Source: Allorhizobium ampelinum S4
GTDB taxonomy: Bacteria; Pseudomonadota; Alphaproteobacteria; Rhizobiales; Rhizobiaceae
Length of the DNA: 64,000 nucleotides
Assembly (NCBI RefSeq): GCF_000016285.1
Contig: NC_011988.1
Location: forward strand, 558,001 to 622,000
Direction of reading: 5' to 3'
The notes under the pieces were generated by a model. That model saw nothing but the letters and a program-made list of their open reading frames with translations. It made no database searches and was not told where the DNA came from. A program made the translations under genes and the position numbers. Of the stretch, positions 9,790-19,407 are shown piece by piece (position 1 is the first letter of the stretch; the number at the start of each line of letters is the position of its first letter).

Positions 9790-9820
9790 ATCCTACATTC
9801 TCTAGTGACTAGAGGAGCAA
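9790..9820 (-). promoter_or_regulatory. MerR-type zntA promoter and operator, 19-bp spacer
   Basis: Read on the minus strand, TTGCTC (bases 9820-9815) and TAGGAT (9795-9790) are separated by 19 bp, the over-long spacing typical of MerR-activated promoters. The spacer holds a perfect inverted repeat, CTCTAGT-G-ACTAGAG, at 9800-9814. This matches the known mechanism in which metal-bound MerR proteins untwist the spacer. It should drive zntA; the same site is placed to autoregulate the divergent zntR gene. Confidence 0.8.
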
Positions 9821-9831
9821 GGGCTAAATCG

Positions 9832-10251
9832 ATGAATATTGCAATTGGCGAGGCGGCGCGGATCAGTGGCGTCAAGGTTGCGACGATCCGGTATTACGAA
9901 CAGGTCGGCCTCGTGCCGCAGCCGCCGCGCACCGATGGAAACCGCAGGCTTTACAGCGCGGCTCATTTGCAGAGGCTAACCTTCATCCGCCATGCCCGCG
10001 AGCTTGGCTTCGAGGTCGATGCCATTCGCACCCTGCTTGATCTTCAGGATAAGCCCGGTCAATCCTGCTCACCGGCTGATTCGATTGCAAGACAACGGCT
10101 TGCCGATGTCGAGGAACGGATCGACCGGCTCAGGGCGTTGAAAACCGAGTTGGAGCGAATGATCACCGGCTGTTCGCATGGGACGATTGCCGAATGCCGG
10201 GTCATCGAGGTGCTGGCCGATCACGACCAATGCCGCCACGACCGGCACTGA
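9832..10251 (+). CDS. zntR: MerR-family Zn/Cd-responsive activator (ZntR-like)
   Basis: A 139-residue MerR-family regulator. The N-terminal winged helix (GEAARISGVKVATIRYYEQVGLV) is followed by the dimerisation helix and a C-terminal metal site. Cys79, Cys114, His116 and Cys122 fall at or next to the positions that bind zinc in E. coli ZntR, and the tail adds further Cys/His residues (Cys134, His131, His136, His139). The ATG at 9832 is chosen because the HTH begins there; an in-frame start at 9697 would run back through the zntA coding region. It should activate the divergent zntA from the 19-bp-spaced promoter. Agrobacterium has a described zntR-zntA pair of this kind. Confidence 0.88.
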   Translation: MNIAIGEAARISGVKVATIRYYEQVGLVPQPPRTDGNRRLYSAAHLQRLTFIRHARELGFEVDAIRTLLDLQDKPGQSCSPADSIARQRLADVEERIDRLRALKTELERMITGCSHGTIAECRVIEVLADHDQCRHDRH

Positions 10252-10258
10252 TGTCACT

Positions 10259-10360
10259 AGAGTATCGGGCCGAAAATAGGAATCGGTCCGATGCTCTCAG
10301 TTTTTGTTTGTGCATCGGATTTATCCGAAAACCGGTTTCCACTTTTCGGTCCGATGCTCT
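10259..10360. repeat. Extragenic palindromic repeat between zntR and glgB
   Basis: CGGTCCGATGCTCT occurs twice in direct orientation (10284-10297 and 10347-10360). An imperfect inverted copy lies at 10259-10273, and GCATCGGA at 10312-10319 is a further inverted partner, so the stretch can fold into nested hairpins. The second unit reads as the CCGAAAACCGGTTTCC-type palindrome that I recognise as widespread between genes in Rhizobiaceae. It lies between convergent genes and may also act in transcript termination. Confidence 0.65.
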
Positions 10361-12566
10361 AGGCCACCCATTTCAGATAGAGTGTCGCCAGTGGTGGCAG
10401 GGCGAGGTTTATCGAAAATTCCCTGCCATGGGCCGGATGCGGCTCGGCTGAGACGTCACCCTTTCCTTGCCCTGAGCCACCAAATTCACTTGCATCGCTG
10501 TTGAGGATTTCTATCCACCGTCCTTGCATGGGAACGCCGACACGGTAGTCATGGCGCAAGATCGGTGTGAAATTCGAGATCGCCAGAATGCAGGTCTCAC
10601 GATTCTCGTCATAGCGCAACATGGCGATAACCGAATTTTCGGCATCGTCGGCAATCGCCCATTCAAATCCGGCGGGGTCGAGATCGCTGAATTGCAGGGC
10701 CTTTTCCTGCTGATACAGCCGGTTCAGCTTGGCGACCAAAGTCTGGATACCGGCATGATCCGGTCGGTCCAGCAAATCCCAGGATATTGATTGATCGTGG
10801 TTCCACTCGATGTCCTGGCCGATCTCGCAGCCCATGAACACCAGTTTCTTGCCGGGATGCGCCCACATGAAACCATAATACGCTCTGAGATTGGCAAGTT
10901 TCTGCCAGTGGTCGCCGGGCATTTTCCCCAGCAACGAGCCTTTGCCATGCACGACCTCATCATGGGAAATCGGTAGCACAAACCGCTCCGAATATTGATA
11001 GATCATGCTGAAGGTCATCGTGCCGTGATGGTATCTGCGATAGACCGGATCTTCTTCGATGTAGGACAGGCTGTCGTGCATCCAGCCCATGTTCCATTTG
11101 AAATCGAAGCCGAGGCCGCCTTCTTCCGGTGATTTGGTCACACCCGGCCAGGCGGTCGACTCTTCGGCAATCATCAGCGCATGCGGGCAACGGCTGTGTA
11201 CGACGCTGTTCAAATGCTTGAAGAACTCGACGGATTCGAGGTTTTCCCGTCCGCCGAATTGATTGGGAATCCATTCGCCGTCGTTGCGGCTATAGTCGCG
11301 GTACAGCATCGAGGCAACGGCATCGACCCGCAGGCCGTCGATATGGAAATGCTCCAGCCACTCGAAGGCGCTGGCGATCAGAAAGCCCTTCACCTCCTTG
11401 CGACCGAGATTGTAGATCAGCGTGTTCCAGTCCCGATGAAAGCCCTCGCGCGGGTCTTCATGCTCATAAAGCGCGCTACCATCGAAGCGTGCCAGGCCCC
11501 AGACATCTGTTGGAAAATGGGCAGGTACCCAGTCGAGAAGCACGCCGACACCGCTCGCATGGCAGCGGTCGATGAAATAGGCCAAATCCTCGGGCGTGCC
11601 ATAGCGCCCGGTGGGAGAAAACAGGCCAAGCGGCTGATAACCCCAGGAGCCGCCAAACGGATGTTCGGTGATCGGTAGCAATTCGATATGGGTGAAATTC
11701 ATCGATTTGACGTAGGGCACCAGCCGCTGGCTCAGTTCCACCCAGTCGAGCCAGCGATTGCCATCTTCCGAGATCCGCAGCCACGAGCCGAGATGCACTT
11801 CATAGATCGAGATCGGCTCACGGGCGGCAGCATCGGCGGTCTGCCTTGTCATCCAGGCCTGGTCCGTCCAGGCAAAAGGCGTGTTTGACGCGACGATGGA
11901 TGCTGTTCCCGGTGCCGCTTCGCTGGCTTTGGCGACCGGATCGGCCTTTTGCGGCAGCACATTGCCTTGCGCGTCGATCAATTCATATTTGTACCGCTCG
12001 CCGGGGCCGAGGCCCGGAACGAACAATTCCCAGATGCCGCCGGCTTGGCGCAGGCGCATCGGGTTGCGCCGCCCATCCCAGGAATTGAAATCGCCAACCA
12101 CCGAAACGCGCTGTGCAGTTGGCGCCCAGACGGCAAAGCCAACCCCGGGCACCCCGTCCATCTCTCTCGGGTTGGCGCCCAGCGTGCGAGCGAGATCGTA
12201 ATGAGTGGCCTCGGCGATCAGATGCAGGTCCATATCGCCCAGCAGCAGGCCGAAGGCATAGGGGTCTTCGGCAATCTGCACTGCGCCCTGCCATTCGATC
12301 CGAAACCGGTAGCGCGAGGAAGAGCGAAGCTCTCCGGCAAACAGGCCGCCCGGATGCACCAGGTTCAGCCGGCCGACTGGGGCATTGCTGTTTCTGTCGA
12401 GCATTTCAACGCCGAGCGCACCCGGAAAAATCGCCCGGACCACTGTTTCCTCATCTGTCCGATGCGGTCCCAGAATGGAAAAGGGATCGCCGTGCCTGCC
12501 GTCGATCAGGGCTTGAACCGACTGGGCATCGATGCCGGATAGCAAGTCGCTCGTGGCAATCGTCAT
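10359..12566 (-). CDS. glgB: 1,4-alpha-glucan branching enzyme GlgB
   Basis: A 735-residue GH13 enzyme that introduces alpha-1,6 branches into linear alpha-glucan. Residues about 20-120 form the N-terminal module and about 125-235 a CBM48 domain ([21 protein letters not shown]). The catalytic barrel carries the nucleophile Asp415 ([10 protein letters not shown]), the acid/base Glu in IAEES (about 468), and the third Asp in [11 protein letters not shown]. Length matches E. coli GlgB (728). It follows treS with an ATGA overlap, so it is the last gene of a glgE-treS-glgB operon in which GlgE elongates and GlgB branches the polymer. Confidence 0.96.
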   Translation of the reverse strand: MTIATSDLLSGIDAQSVQALIDGRHGDPFSILGPHRTDEETVVRAIFPGALGVEMLDRNSNAPVGRLNLVHPGGLFAGELRSSSRYRFRIEWQGAVQIAEDPYAFGLLLGDMDLHLIAEATHYDLARTLGANPREMDGVPGVGFAVWAPTAQRVSVVGDFNSWDGRRNPMRLRQAGGIWELFVPGLGPGERYKYELIDAQGNVLPQKADPVAKASEAAPGTASIVASNTPFAWTDQAWMTRQTADAAAREPISIYEVHLGSWLRISEDGNRWLDWVELSQRLVPYVKSMNFTHIELLPITEHPFGGSWGYQPLGLFSPTGRYGTPEDLAYFIDRCHASGVGVLLDWVPAHFPTDVWGLARFDGSALYEHEDPREGFHRDWNTLIYNLGRKEVKGFLIASAFEWLEHFHIDGLRVDAVASMLYRDYSRNDGEWIPNQFGGRENLESVEFFKHLNSVVHSRCPHALMIAEESTAWPGVTKSPEEGGLGFDFKWNMGWMHDSLSYIEEDPVYRRYHHGTMTFSMIYQYSERFVLPISHDEVVHGKGSLLGKMPGDHWQKLANLRAYYGFMWAHPGKKLVFMGCEIGQDIEWNHDQSISWDLLDRPDHAGIQTLVAKLNRLYQQEKALQFSDLDPAGFEWAIADDAENSVIAMLRYDENRETCILAISNFTPILRHDYRVGVPMQGRWIEILNSDASEFGGSGQGKGDVSAEPHPAHGREFSINLALPPLATLYLKWVA

Positions 12567-15500
12567 AGGGAATTCTCCGTCAGCCGTTCGGCAATGTCGG
12601 CAAACCCGGCAAGCGGAATAGCGATCCAGCCGGGCCGATTGCTGGCTTCATAGCCGATTTCATAGGCGGCCTTTTCCAGCAGGAACAGGTCGAGGATCTC
12701 GCGGCGTTTTTCAGGGTCCATTGCCAGTGATGGTTCTCCGTCGACTGCCGTGAAATAGCTGTCGAGGAAATGCGTCTCGGCCTTCTTGCGAAACGCCTCG
12801 ATCAGCGCGGCTCTTGCTGCACTGTCGCCCTGGACGACGATCTCGCGGCCCGTATCGGCGGAAGCAGCGAGATAGCTCAGTGACCGGATCAGCCCGGCCA
12901 CGTCGCGCAGCGGATTGGTCTTTGCCCGCCGTTCGGCGAGGGGGCGGGCCGGTTCGCCTTCGAAATCGATGATATAAACATCGTCTTCGGCAACCAGGAT
13001 TTGGCCCAGATGGAAATCGCCGTGGTTGCGGATCATCAGCGTGTCCTTGGCAACACTGGCCAGCGTACCGACCGCGCTCAAGATCTGCTCCCGACGGTCC
13101 GCCAACATGGTGCTGACCCTGATGGTTTCAGTATCGAGACCATCACTGTCGCTGCCATGACCAATCTCAGACACTCTGTCCAGGCAGTCGGCAACGCGGG
13201 CCATGACTGATCGCGCCCAAACGGAGACATCCTCATCACTCATTGCGACCGGCGCGAAAGCCGGGTCGTCTGTTGGCTTGGCCAGTGCCACATGCAACTC
13301 GCCAAGCCGCTTGCCGATCACGGCTGCTTGATTGAACAGCGGGTTGAACCGCTCTTGCTCGGCGTCATCATCCTGACCGGCAACCATGCTTTGTTCGAGC
13401 GTTTGCCTGAGCGTGTCGAGCATCCAGGTCCAGGCATCGCCCTGATTGCGGATGGCGCCCTGGATGATGATCAATGTCGAGCGCTCATCTTCAGGTGAAA
13501 CCCTGACGACCTCTCCCAGCAGCGGGGCAGTGTTGGCGTAGCCAAGCCGCGTCAGGTGGCGGGTCATTTCCACTTCCGGGTGGATGCCCTGATGGATATG
13601 ACGGATGAGCTTGATCATCGCCATGTCGCCGATGATCAACGAACTATTGGATTGTTCAGCCGAGAGCCATTTGACTTGCATGTCGTCGGACAGCTCAATG
13701 CCATCGAGTTGTTCGGTGCCGATGAAATCGATGGAGCCGCTTTTACTGGAAATGCTGGAGCGTTCGCGCAAAGCCCTGATGACGCCGCGTGCCATGCTTT
13801 GCATGGCAAAGCCATCCGTCAGGAAGCCAACCCGGCGTCCTTTCCGCACTCTTGCGAAGGCCAGTTGCTGGGCAAGCGCATGGGGATTCTCATCGTCCCA
13901 GGCGATGGCGAACGGTAGAAAATACCGCTCAACGCGATCTTCCAACTCGGTTTCCAACTCACCCAGCAGCAGGTCATTGCCGAAGGGCATCGGAATGGTC
14001 GAGATCAGCGAGGCGCGCTTCACCCTTTCGCCCTTGGAGGCAAACCAACGGCGCTTGGCAAGATAGGCAGGCAGGATTTCACGCGAAATCGTCTCTTGGA
14101 TACCAGGCTCGTCCAGCAACTGGGCAAGCTCGCGCCGCATGACGATGGTAACGAAATCCGGCAATTGCTCCGGTGGCTCGGTGCGCCAGGTTGGCCCATC
14201 CGCATCCGTCTCGCCCGACAGCTTGAACCAGAAGAAACCATAGGGTGGCAGGGTCAGCAGATAAGTCAGCTGGCCGATGGGGGGGAATGCCGACATGCCT
14301 GTTAGTTCGATGGGAATGCGCTTTTCGAATTCAGCGAGATCCAGCTCAACCGCCTGCGGCAGGCGCGACAAATTGGCGACGCACAGCAGCACTTCGCCTT
14401 CATATTCCCGCAGATAGGCGATGATCTTGCGGTTGGCCGGTGACAGGAACCGCAATGTGCCTCGTCCGAATGCAGTAAATTTACGCCGGAGCGCCAGCAT
14501 ATGGCGGCTCCAGTTCAGCAGCGAATGGGCATCAGCCGACTGTGCTTCAACATTGACCGCCTCATACCCATAAAGCGGGTCCATCAGCGGCGGCAGGACC
14601 AGACGGGCCGGGTCGGCGCGGGAAAACCCGCCATTGCGATCAGGCGACCATTGCATCGGCGTGCGCACCCCGTCGCGGTCACCGAGATAGATATTATCGC
14701 CCATGCCAATCTCGTCGCCGTAATAGATCACCGGCGTGCCGCGCATCGACAGCAGCAGCGCGTTCATCAGCTCGATGCGGCGGCGGTCACGCTCCATCAG
14801 CGGCGCCAACCGGCGGCGAATGCCGAGATTGATGCGGGCGCGGCGGTCGGCGGCATAGGTATTCCACAAATAGTCCCGCTCGGCGTCGGTGACCATTTCC
14901 AGCGTCAGTTCGTCGTGATTGCGCAGGAAAATTGCCCATTGGCAATTATCGGGGATCTCAGGCGTCTGGCGCATGATGTCGGTGATCGGAAAACGATCTT
15001 CCTTGGCAATCGCCATATACATGCGCGGCATCAGCGGGAAGTGAAAGGCCATATGGCATTCGTCACCGTCACCGAAATATTCCTGGGTATCTTCAGGCCA
15101 TTGATTGGCCTCGGCCAGCAGCATCTTGCCCGGATGACCTTCGTCCATTGCCGCGCGGATCTTCTTCAGGATCGCGTGGGTTTCCGGCAGGTTCTCGTTA
15201 TTGGTCCCCTCGCGTTCGACAAGGTAAGGAATGGCGTCGAGCCGGAAGGCATCAATGCCGGTATCGAGCCAGAAGCGCATGACCGTGATCAATTCGTCCA
15301 GCACAGCCGGATTGTCGAAGTTGAGGTCCGGCTGGTGGGAATAGAAGCGGTGCCAATAGTAGGCGCCAGCCACCGGGTCCCAGGTCCAGTTGGACTTTTC
15401 CGTATCGAGAAAGATGATCCGGGTTTCGGGAAACTTCTGATCGGTCTCCGACCAGACATAGAAATCCCGTTCCGGCGAACCGGCAGGCGCATTGCGGGCT

Positions 15501-15865
15501 CGCTCAAACCAGGGATGCTGGTCGGATGTATGGTTGATCACCAATTCGATGATGACGCGCATGTCACGGGCATGAGCGGCATCCACGAAGGCGCGGAAAT
15601 CGTCCATCGTGCCATAGTCCGGGCTGACATTGCCGTAATCGGCGATGTCATAGCCATCATCGCGCCGCGGCGAGGGAAAGAACGGCAAGATCCAGATGGC
15701 GGTAATGCCAAGCGAGGCGATATGGTCGAGCTTTTCCGTCAAGCCCTTGAAGTCGCCGATCCCGTCGCCATTGCCATCGTAAAAGGACTTGATATGCAAT
15801 TGATAGATAATTGCATCCTTATACCAAAGCGGATCGGTCTCGGCCTGCTGATGTTGCTGTTCCAT
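12563..15865 (-). CDS. treS: Trehalose synthase fused to maltokinase (TreS-Mak/Pep2)
   Basis: A 1100-residue fusion. The N-terminal two-thirds is a GH13 trehalose synthase that interconverts trehalose and maltose: [14 protein letters not shown], nucleophile in [12 protein letters not shown], acid in [11 protein letters not shown], and the Asp of [10 protein letters not shown]. The C-terminal part is a maltokinase with the kinase-like catalytic HGDFHLGQ and the metal-binding IDFEGEP, and would convert maltose to maltose-1-phosphate. The start at 15865 (MEQQHQQAE) has GGAGAT upstream; an in-frame ATG at 15949 extends into glgE and is rejected. Fusion delivers the GlgE substrate directly, and the gene lies between glgE and glgB. 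Confidence 0.94.
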   Translation of the reverse strand: MEQQHQQAETDPLWYKDAIIYQLHIKSFYDGNGDGIGDFKGLTEKLDHIASLGITAIWILPFFPSPRRDDGYDIADYGNVSPDYGTMDDFRAFVDAAHARDMRVIIELVINHTSDQHPWFERARNAPAGSPERDFYVWSETDQKFPETRIIFLDTEKSNWTWDPVAGAYYWHRFYSHQPDLNFDNPAVLDELITVMRFWLDTGIDAFRLDAIPYLVEREGTNNENLPETHAILKKIRAAMDEGHPGKMLLAEANQWPEDTQEYFGDGDECHMAFHFPLMPRMYMAIAKEDRFPITDIMRQTPEIPDNCQWAIFLRNHDELTLEMVTDAERDYLWNTYAADRRARINLGIRRRLAPLMERDRRRIELMNALLLSMRGTPVIYYGDEIGMGDNIYLGDRDGVRTPMQWSPDRNGGFSRADPARLVLPPLMDPLYGYEAVNVEAQSADAHSLLNWSRHMLALRRKFTAFGRGTLRFLSPANRKIIAYLREYEGEVLLCVANLSRLPQAVELDLAEFEKRIPIELTGMSAFPPIGQLTYLLTLPPYGFFWFKLSGETDADGPTWRTEPPEQLPDFVTIVMRRELAQLLDEPGIQETISREILPAYLAKRRWFASKGERVKRASLISTIPMPFGNDLLLGELETELEDRVERYFLPFAIAWDDENPHALAQQLAFARVRKGRRVGFLTDGFAMQSMARGVIRALRERSSISSKSGSIDFIGTEQLDGIELSDDMQVKWLSAEQSNSSLIIGDMAMIKLIRHIHQGIHPEVEMTRHLTRLGYANTAPLLGEVVRVSPEDERSTLIIIQGAIRNQGDAWTWMLDTLRQTLEQSMVAGQDDDAEQERFNPLFNQAAVIGKRLGELHVALAKPTDDPAFAPVAMSDEDVSVWARSVMARVADCLDRVSEIGHGSDSDGLDTETIRVSTMLADRREQILSAVGTLASVAKDTLMIRNHGDFHLGQILVAEDDVYIIDFEGEPARPLAERRAKTNPLRDVAGLIRSLSYLAASADTGREIVVQGDSAARAALIEAFRKKAETHFLDSYFTAVDGEPSLAMDPEKRREILDLFLLEKAAYEIGYEASNRPGWIAIPLAGFADIAERLTENSL

Positions 15866-15876
15866 CGGAAATCTCC

Positions 15877-18800
15877 TCACCTGACGCGGTAAATGCTGAA
15901 CGGCAGGACATGCGGGTTGAAGCCGACCGTCTGCCATTTGCCTGTCCACGTGAATTTTCTCATTGTCACCAGATCCTCGAGCGCGAGACTGCCGCTATCG
16001 GGCAGGCCCCAGCGCCACAAAGGCAGCTCGATTGAGCTGGTCTGGTCATTGTGCGGGTCGAGGCTGACAGCCACGAGCAGAACGTTTTCGCGGCCCGGAC
16101 TGGCCTTTTCGAAAAACATCACCTGGTCGTTGGAAGAGGGCAGCAGCGTCAGGCCGAGATGGGAATGCAGCGCCGCGTTTTCGGTGCGAATGCGGTTCAG
16201 CATGGTAATCTCGGCAATGATATTGCCGGGTCGGTCCCAGTCCCAGGCGGTGATCTCGTATTTTTCGCTGTCGGCATATTCCTTGCGCTTGGCATCCGGG
16301 CGGCCTTCGCACAGTTCAAAACCGTTATAGACACCCCAAAGCCCGGAAAGCGTCGCAGCCAGGCCCGCCCGGATCAGATAGGCCGAGCGCGGTGCGTTCT
16401 GCAGAAAATCGGGGTTGATATCATGGGTGTTGACGAAGAAATGCGGTCTGAAGAATTCCTTCGGTGCCTGTGTCGTCAGCTCGAGCATATATTGCTCAAG
16501 CTCCCAACGCAGATTGCGCCAGGTGAAATAGGTGTAGGATTGCGAAAAGCCGATCTTGGCCAGCCTGTACATCACCTTTGGCTTGGTAAAGGCTTCCGAC
16601 AGGAAGACCACTTCCGGGTGGCGGGCACGGATATCGCCGATCAGCCACTCCCAGAACGGAAACGGCTTGGTGTGCGGATTATCGACGCGAAACAGTTTGA
16701 CGCCTTCGCCGACCCACATCTCGACAATGTCGCGCAAGGCCTGCCAAAGCGCGGGAACCGCGTCCTTCGCGTAGAAATCAACGTTGACGATATCCTCGTA
16801 TTTCTTCGGTGGATTTTCCGCATAGCGGATCGTGCCATCCGGACGCCAATCGAACCAGCCGGGATGCTGCGTCAGCCATGGGTGATCGGGTGAGGCCTGG
16901 ATGGCGAGATCGAGCGCAATCTCCAGCCCCTCATCGCGGGCAGCGGCAACCAGGGTTCTGAAATCCTCAAATGTACCGAGCTGTGGATGGATGGCGTCAT
17001 GGCCGCCATCTGGCGAGCCGATTGCATAGGGGCTGCCGGGATCGTTCGGGCCTGCCTTCAGGCTGTTGTTGCGGCCCTTGCGGTTGGTCGTGCCGATCGG
17101 ATGGATCGGCGGGAAATAGACCACATCGAAACCCATGGCGCGAATGGCTGGCAAGCGTTTGATGACATCGGCGAATGTGCCGTGACGATCGGGGTCGCCG
17201 CTTTGTGAGCGGGGGAAAAGCTGGTACCAGCTGGCAAAACCCGCCTCCAACCGCTCCGCATCGACAGGAAGCGGCTGCGAGCGCAACCGGAAAGGCCTGG
17301 CATCGGCGCGGTCCATCAGGGCGAATGTATCGGCTTGCAGCAACAGGTCGGCGCGTTGCTGTTCCGAGGTCTGTTCCAGATGAGCGATTAGTTGTTCAAG
17401 GTCTGAAGCCAGTTGGCCATCGGCTCTTGCCAAAGCCTCTCGCACAAGGGCGATGCCCTCCTGCAATTCCAGTTTCAGATCCAGCCGTGCCTCATGCTTC
17501 TTGGAGAGCTCATAATGAAAAATCGCAAACGGATTGCGCCAAGCCTCGACGACAAATTCATGCCGTCCGAGCCGTGACAACGAAAATTCACCCCGCCACC
17601 GGTCGTTTTCGACCAGTTCCATACGGATTTCGGTCCACTCATCCCTATCGCAGGGCCGCCAGAGCACGGCGGCAGACAGCGGGTCATGACCATCCCCAAA
17701 AATATCGGCTTCAACCGTGATCCGGTCGCCGACAATGCGCTTGATGGGGAAACGTCCTTCATCCACGGACGGCTGGATATTTTCAATCGCCAGACGCGGT
17801 GCGGCGGCGGCCTCGCCTGCCGTCGTTTCAGGCTCGAACACGATGGCATCTGCCCGTGCGCCAGTGAGCAGGCAGAGCCCGCCCGGGCCGATTTTTCCTG
17901 TCTCCAAGATCGCGGACGGCGCTTGGCCCTGGTCGAGCGTCAGTGGCAGGAAGCCGGAGGCGAGTTCGTGCAGCGCATGGAGCGGTAGGGTCGCTGATGT
18001 GCGTAAATCGCGATTGAAGGCGACGATCCGAATGCGCTGCGACGACCGCAGGTCTTCCCTGTCGGATTGGACCAGAGCGCAAGCCGGTGAACCTGCCTTG
18101 GCGACGATCCGCAAGGGTTTTCCGAGAAAAACATGCCGTTGTCCGGCTTGATCATTGAGGGCGCGGATGCTGGCGGACAGATCAAAACTGCCCTGGTCTT
18201 TCAGGCCCCTGATACCTTGGCCATCGCCATGCATGGGATCGAGCGGCGTGCTCACCCCGAATTCGAAACCCATCGGCACCATCAACGGGCCGAACGCTGC
18301 GGCAAGGTTCAGGGCGCGGATCGCCTTCCGCTCGATGATTTCACGGCTTTCCGTGCCGTGGGCGATCCGCCGGGCAAAAGGGGCTTCGGGAAAAGCGATC
18401 TGAATGCCGAGGGGGCGTTGCAGCGCGTATTCCTCCACAAACCATGGCTCCTCCAGATTCCACCAGGCAAAGGATGAGAAACAGCCGTCAAAACCTGTGC
18501 CTTGCAAGGCCCGTCGCGCCTCGAAACTCGTACCCGGCGTCCAGGCGAAGAACCGGGCCGACGGACCGGCGGCGATCAGGTCTCGCCAGAAGGACGAAGG
18601 CGCTGCATCAATGCCGATACAGCGGAAACCAGCCACGCCAGCCGCAGTAAACCGTGCAATGCGCGTGTGCCATTCACCCAGCAGATGAGTTGCTTCATCG
18701 TTATTGGTAAAATCAACAGGGCGGCTACCGGAATGAAAGGGCGAAATTCTTGGATCGGCAACCTGCCCAGGCGGCGTTTCCGTCGCAATCCGGTCAATCA

Positions 18801-19125
18801 CCATATCCAGCATGAATTCCAGGCCATGCGCCCGGGCGGCATCGGTCAACTCCCGCAGGCGGTCATCGCCGCTGCCTGGGAGGTCCAGAGCGGGATCGAA
18901 AGTGTCGAAGGATTTGGATATGAATAGGCTCGCACCCGATGCACGCGAAAATGGCGGCGCACTGAGTATTGTATCGAAGCCGAGTCCTCGGACATGCTCA
19001 AACAGGGTGTTCCAGTCCGCCATGCCTTTGAGCAGCAATGGATGGACATAATAAATCTTTGGTGCTCTGGGAGCGAAAGAATCCCGGGCGGTGTCTTGTT
19101 GTTCGGCAGAATGTGATTGCGTCAT
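15877..19125 (-). CDS. glgE: Maltose-1-phosphate maltosyltransferase GlgE with extra N-terminal amylase-like domain
   Basis: A 1082-residue protein, much longer than the approximately 670-residue actinobacterial GlgE. From about residue 480 it is a standard GlgE: N-terminal sandwich, then a GH13 barrel with FRVDNPHTKPFPFWEW (nucleophile Asp), FLSEAFTKPK (acid Glu) and FFVNTHDINPDF. It transfers maltosyl units from maltose-1-phosphate to alpha-glucan. The first 430 or so residues form a second amylase-like fold (IYYVHPLLL, FDTILSAPPFSRASG, LEFMLDMVIDRIA). Its equivalent of the nucleophile loop reads GFRCIGIDAA, so it is probably not catalytic and may bind glucan. The ATG at 19125 (MTQSHSAEQ) has GGTGGA upstream; the longer in-frame reading to 19362 has no domain support. 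Confidence 0.92.
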   Translation of the reverse strand: MTQSHSAEQQDTARDSFAPRAPKIYYVHPLLLKGMADWNTLFEHVRGLGFDTILSAPPFSRASGASLFISKSFDTFDPALDLPGSGDDRLRELTDAARAHGLEFMLDMVIDRIATETPPGQVADPRISPFHSGSRPVDFTNNDEATHLLGEWHTRIARFTAAGVAGFRCIGIDAAPSSFWRDLIAAGPSARFFAWTPGTSFEARRALQGTGFDGCFSSFAWWNLEEPWFVEEYALQRPLGIQIAFPEAPFARRIAHGTESREIIERKAIRALNLAAAFGPLMVPMGFEFGVSTPLDPMHGDGQGIRGLKDQGSFDLSASIRALNDQAGQRHVFLGKPLRIVAKAGSPACALVQSDREDLRSSQRIRIVAFNRDLRTSATLPLHALHELASGFLPLTLDQGQAPSAILETGKIGPGGLCLLTGARADAIVFEPETTAGEAAAAPRLAIENIQPSVDEGRFPIKRIVGDRITVEADIFGDGHDPLSAAVLWRPCDRDEWTEIRMELVENDRWRGEFSLSRLGRHEFVVEAWRNPFAIFHYELSKKHEARLDLKLELQEGIALVREALARADGQLASDLEQLIAHLEQTSEQQRADLLLQADTFALMDRADARPFRLRSQPLPVDAERLEAGFASWYQLFPRSQSGDPDRHGTFADVIKRLPAIRAMGFDVVYFPPIHPIGTTNRKGRNNSLKAGPNDPGSPYAIGSPDGGHDAIHPQLGTFEDFRTLVAAARDEGLEIALDLAIQASPDHPWLTQHPGWFDWRPDGTIRYAENPPKKYEDIVNVDFYAKDAVPALWQALRDIVEMWVGEGVKLFRVDNPHTKPFPFWEWLIGDIRARHPEVVFLSEAFTKPKVMYRLAKIGFSQSYTYFTWRNLRWELEQYMLELTTQAPKEFFRPHFFVNTHDINPDFLQNAPRSAYLIRAGLAATLSGLWGVYNGFELCEGRPDAKRKEYADSEKYEITAWDWDRPGNIIAEITMLNRIRTENAALHSHLGLTLLPSSNDQVMFFEKASPGRENVLLVAVSLDPHNDQTSSIELPLWRWGLPDSGSLALEDLVTMRKFTWTGKWQTVGFNPHVLPFSIYRVR

Positions 19126-19407
19126 CGTCCACCCGCATAATTTGTTTACCAAGGACAAACACCTCACGCGGCAGGTGGTTCCATTCAATAAAACATATGC
19201 CGGTGAGAGCGCAGACGCATGGAAAGGGAGACAGCCCTTGCAGGCGTTGGTTGAAAGGCTTTGCTTACTCCGGCGCTGACAATCGTTGCTGGTGGATGGA
19301 ACCGTTACCTTGAGGATGGGTTGGTGGTGTGACTGCACACATCGCGACGCTGTCTGCGGCAAGGCCTCTGCCGCAGACGCTAACGATCGCTCAGGATGGA
19401 CCCAATC

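Noticed and set aside
8297-9805. 502-codon plus-strand frame
   Set aside because: It is antisense to the P1B ATPase, whose domain motifs are intact. It has no recognisable domain, and the frame is open because of high-GC codon bias.
14501-15892. 463-codon plus-strand frame
   Set aside because: It lies opposite treS, which has full catalytic motifs. The amino-acid composition is typical of a shadow frame.
19126-19362. N-terminal extension of glgE to 19362
   Set aside because: The added residues show no domain and would occupy most of the divergent promoter region. ATG 19125 has a ribosome binding site.
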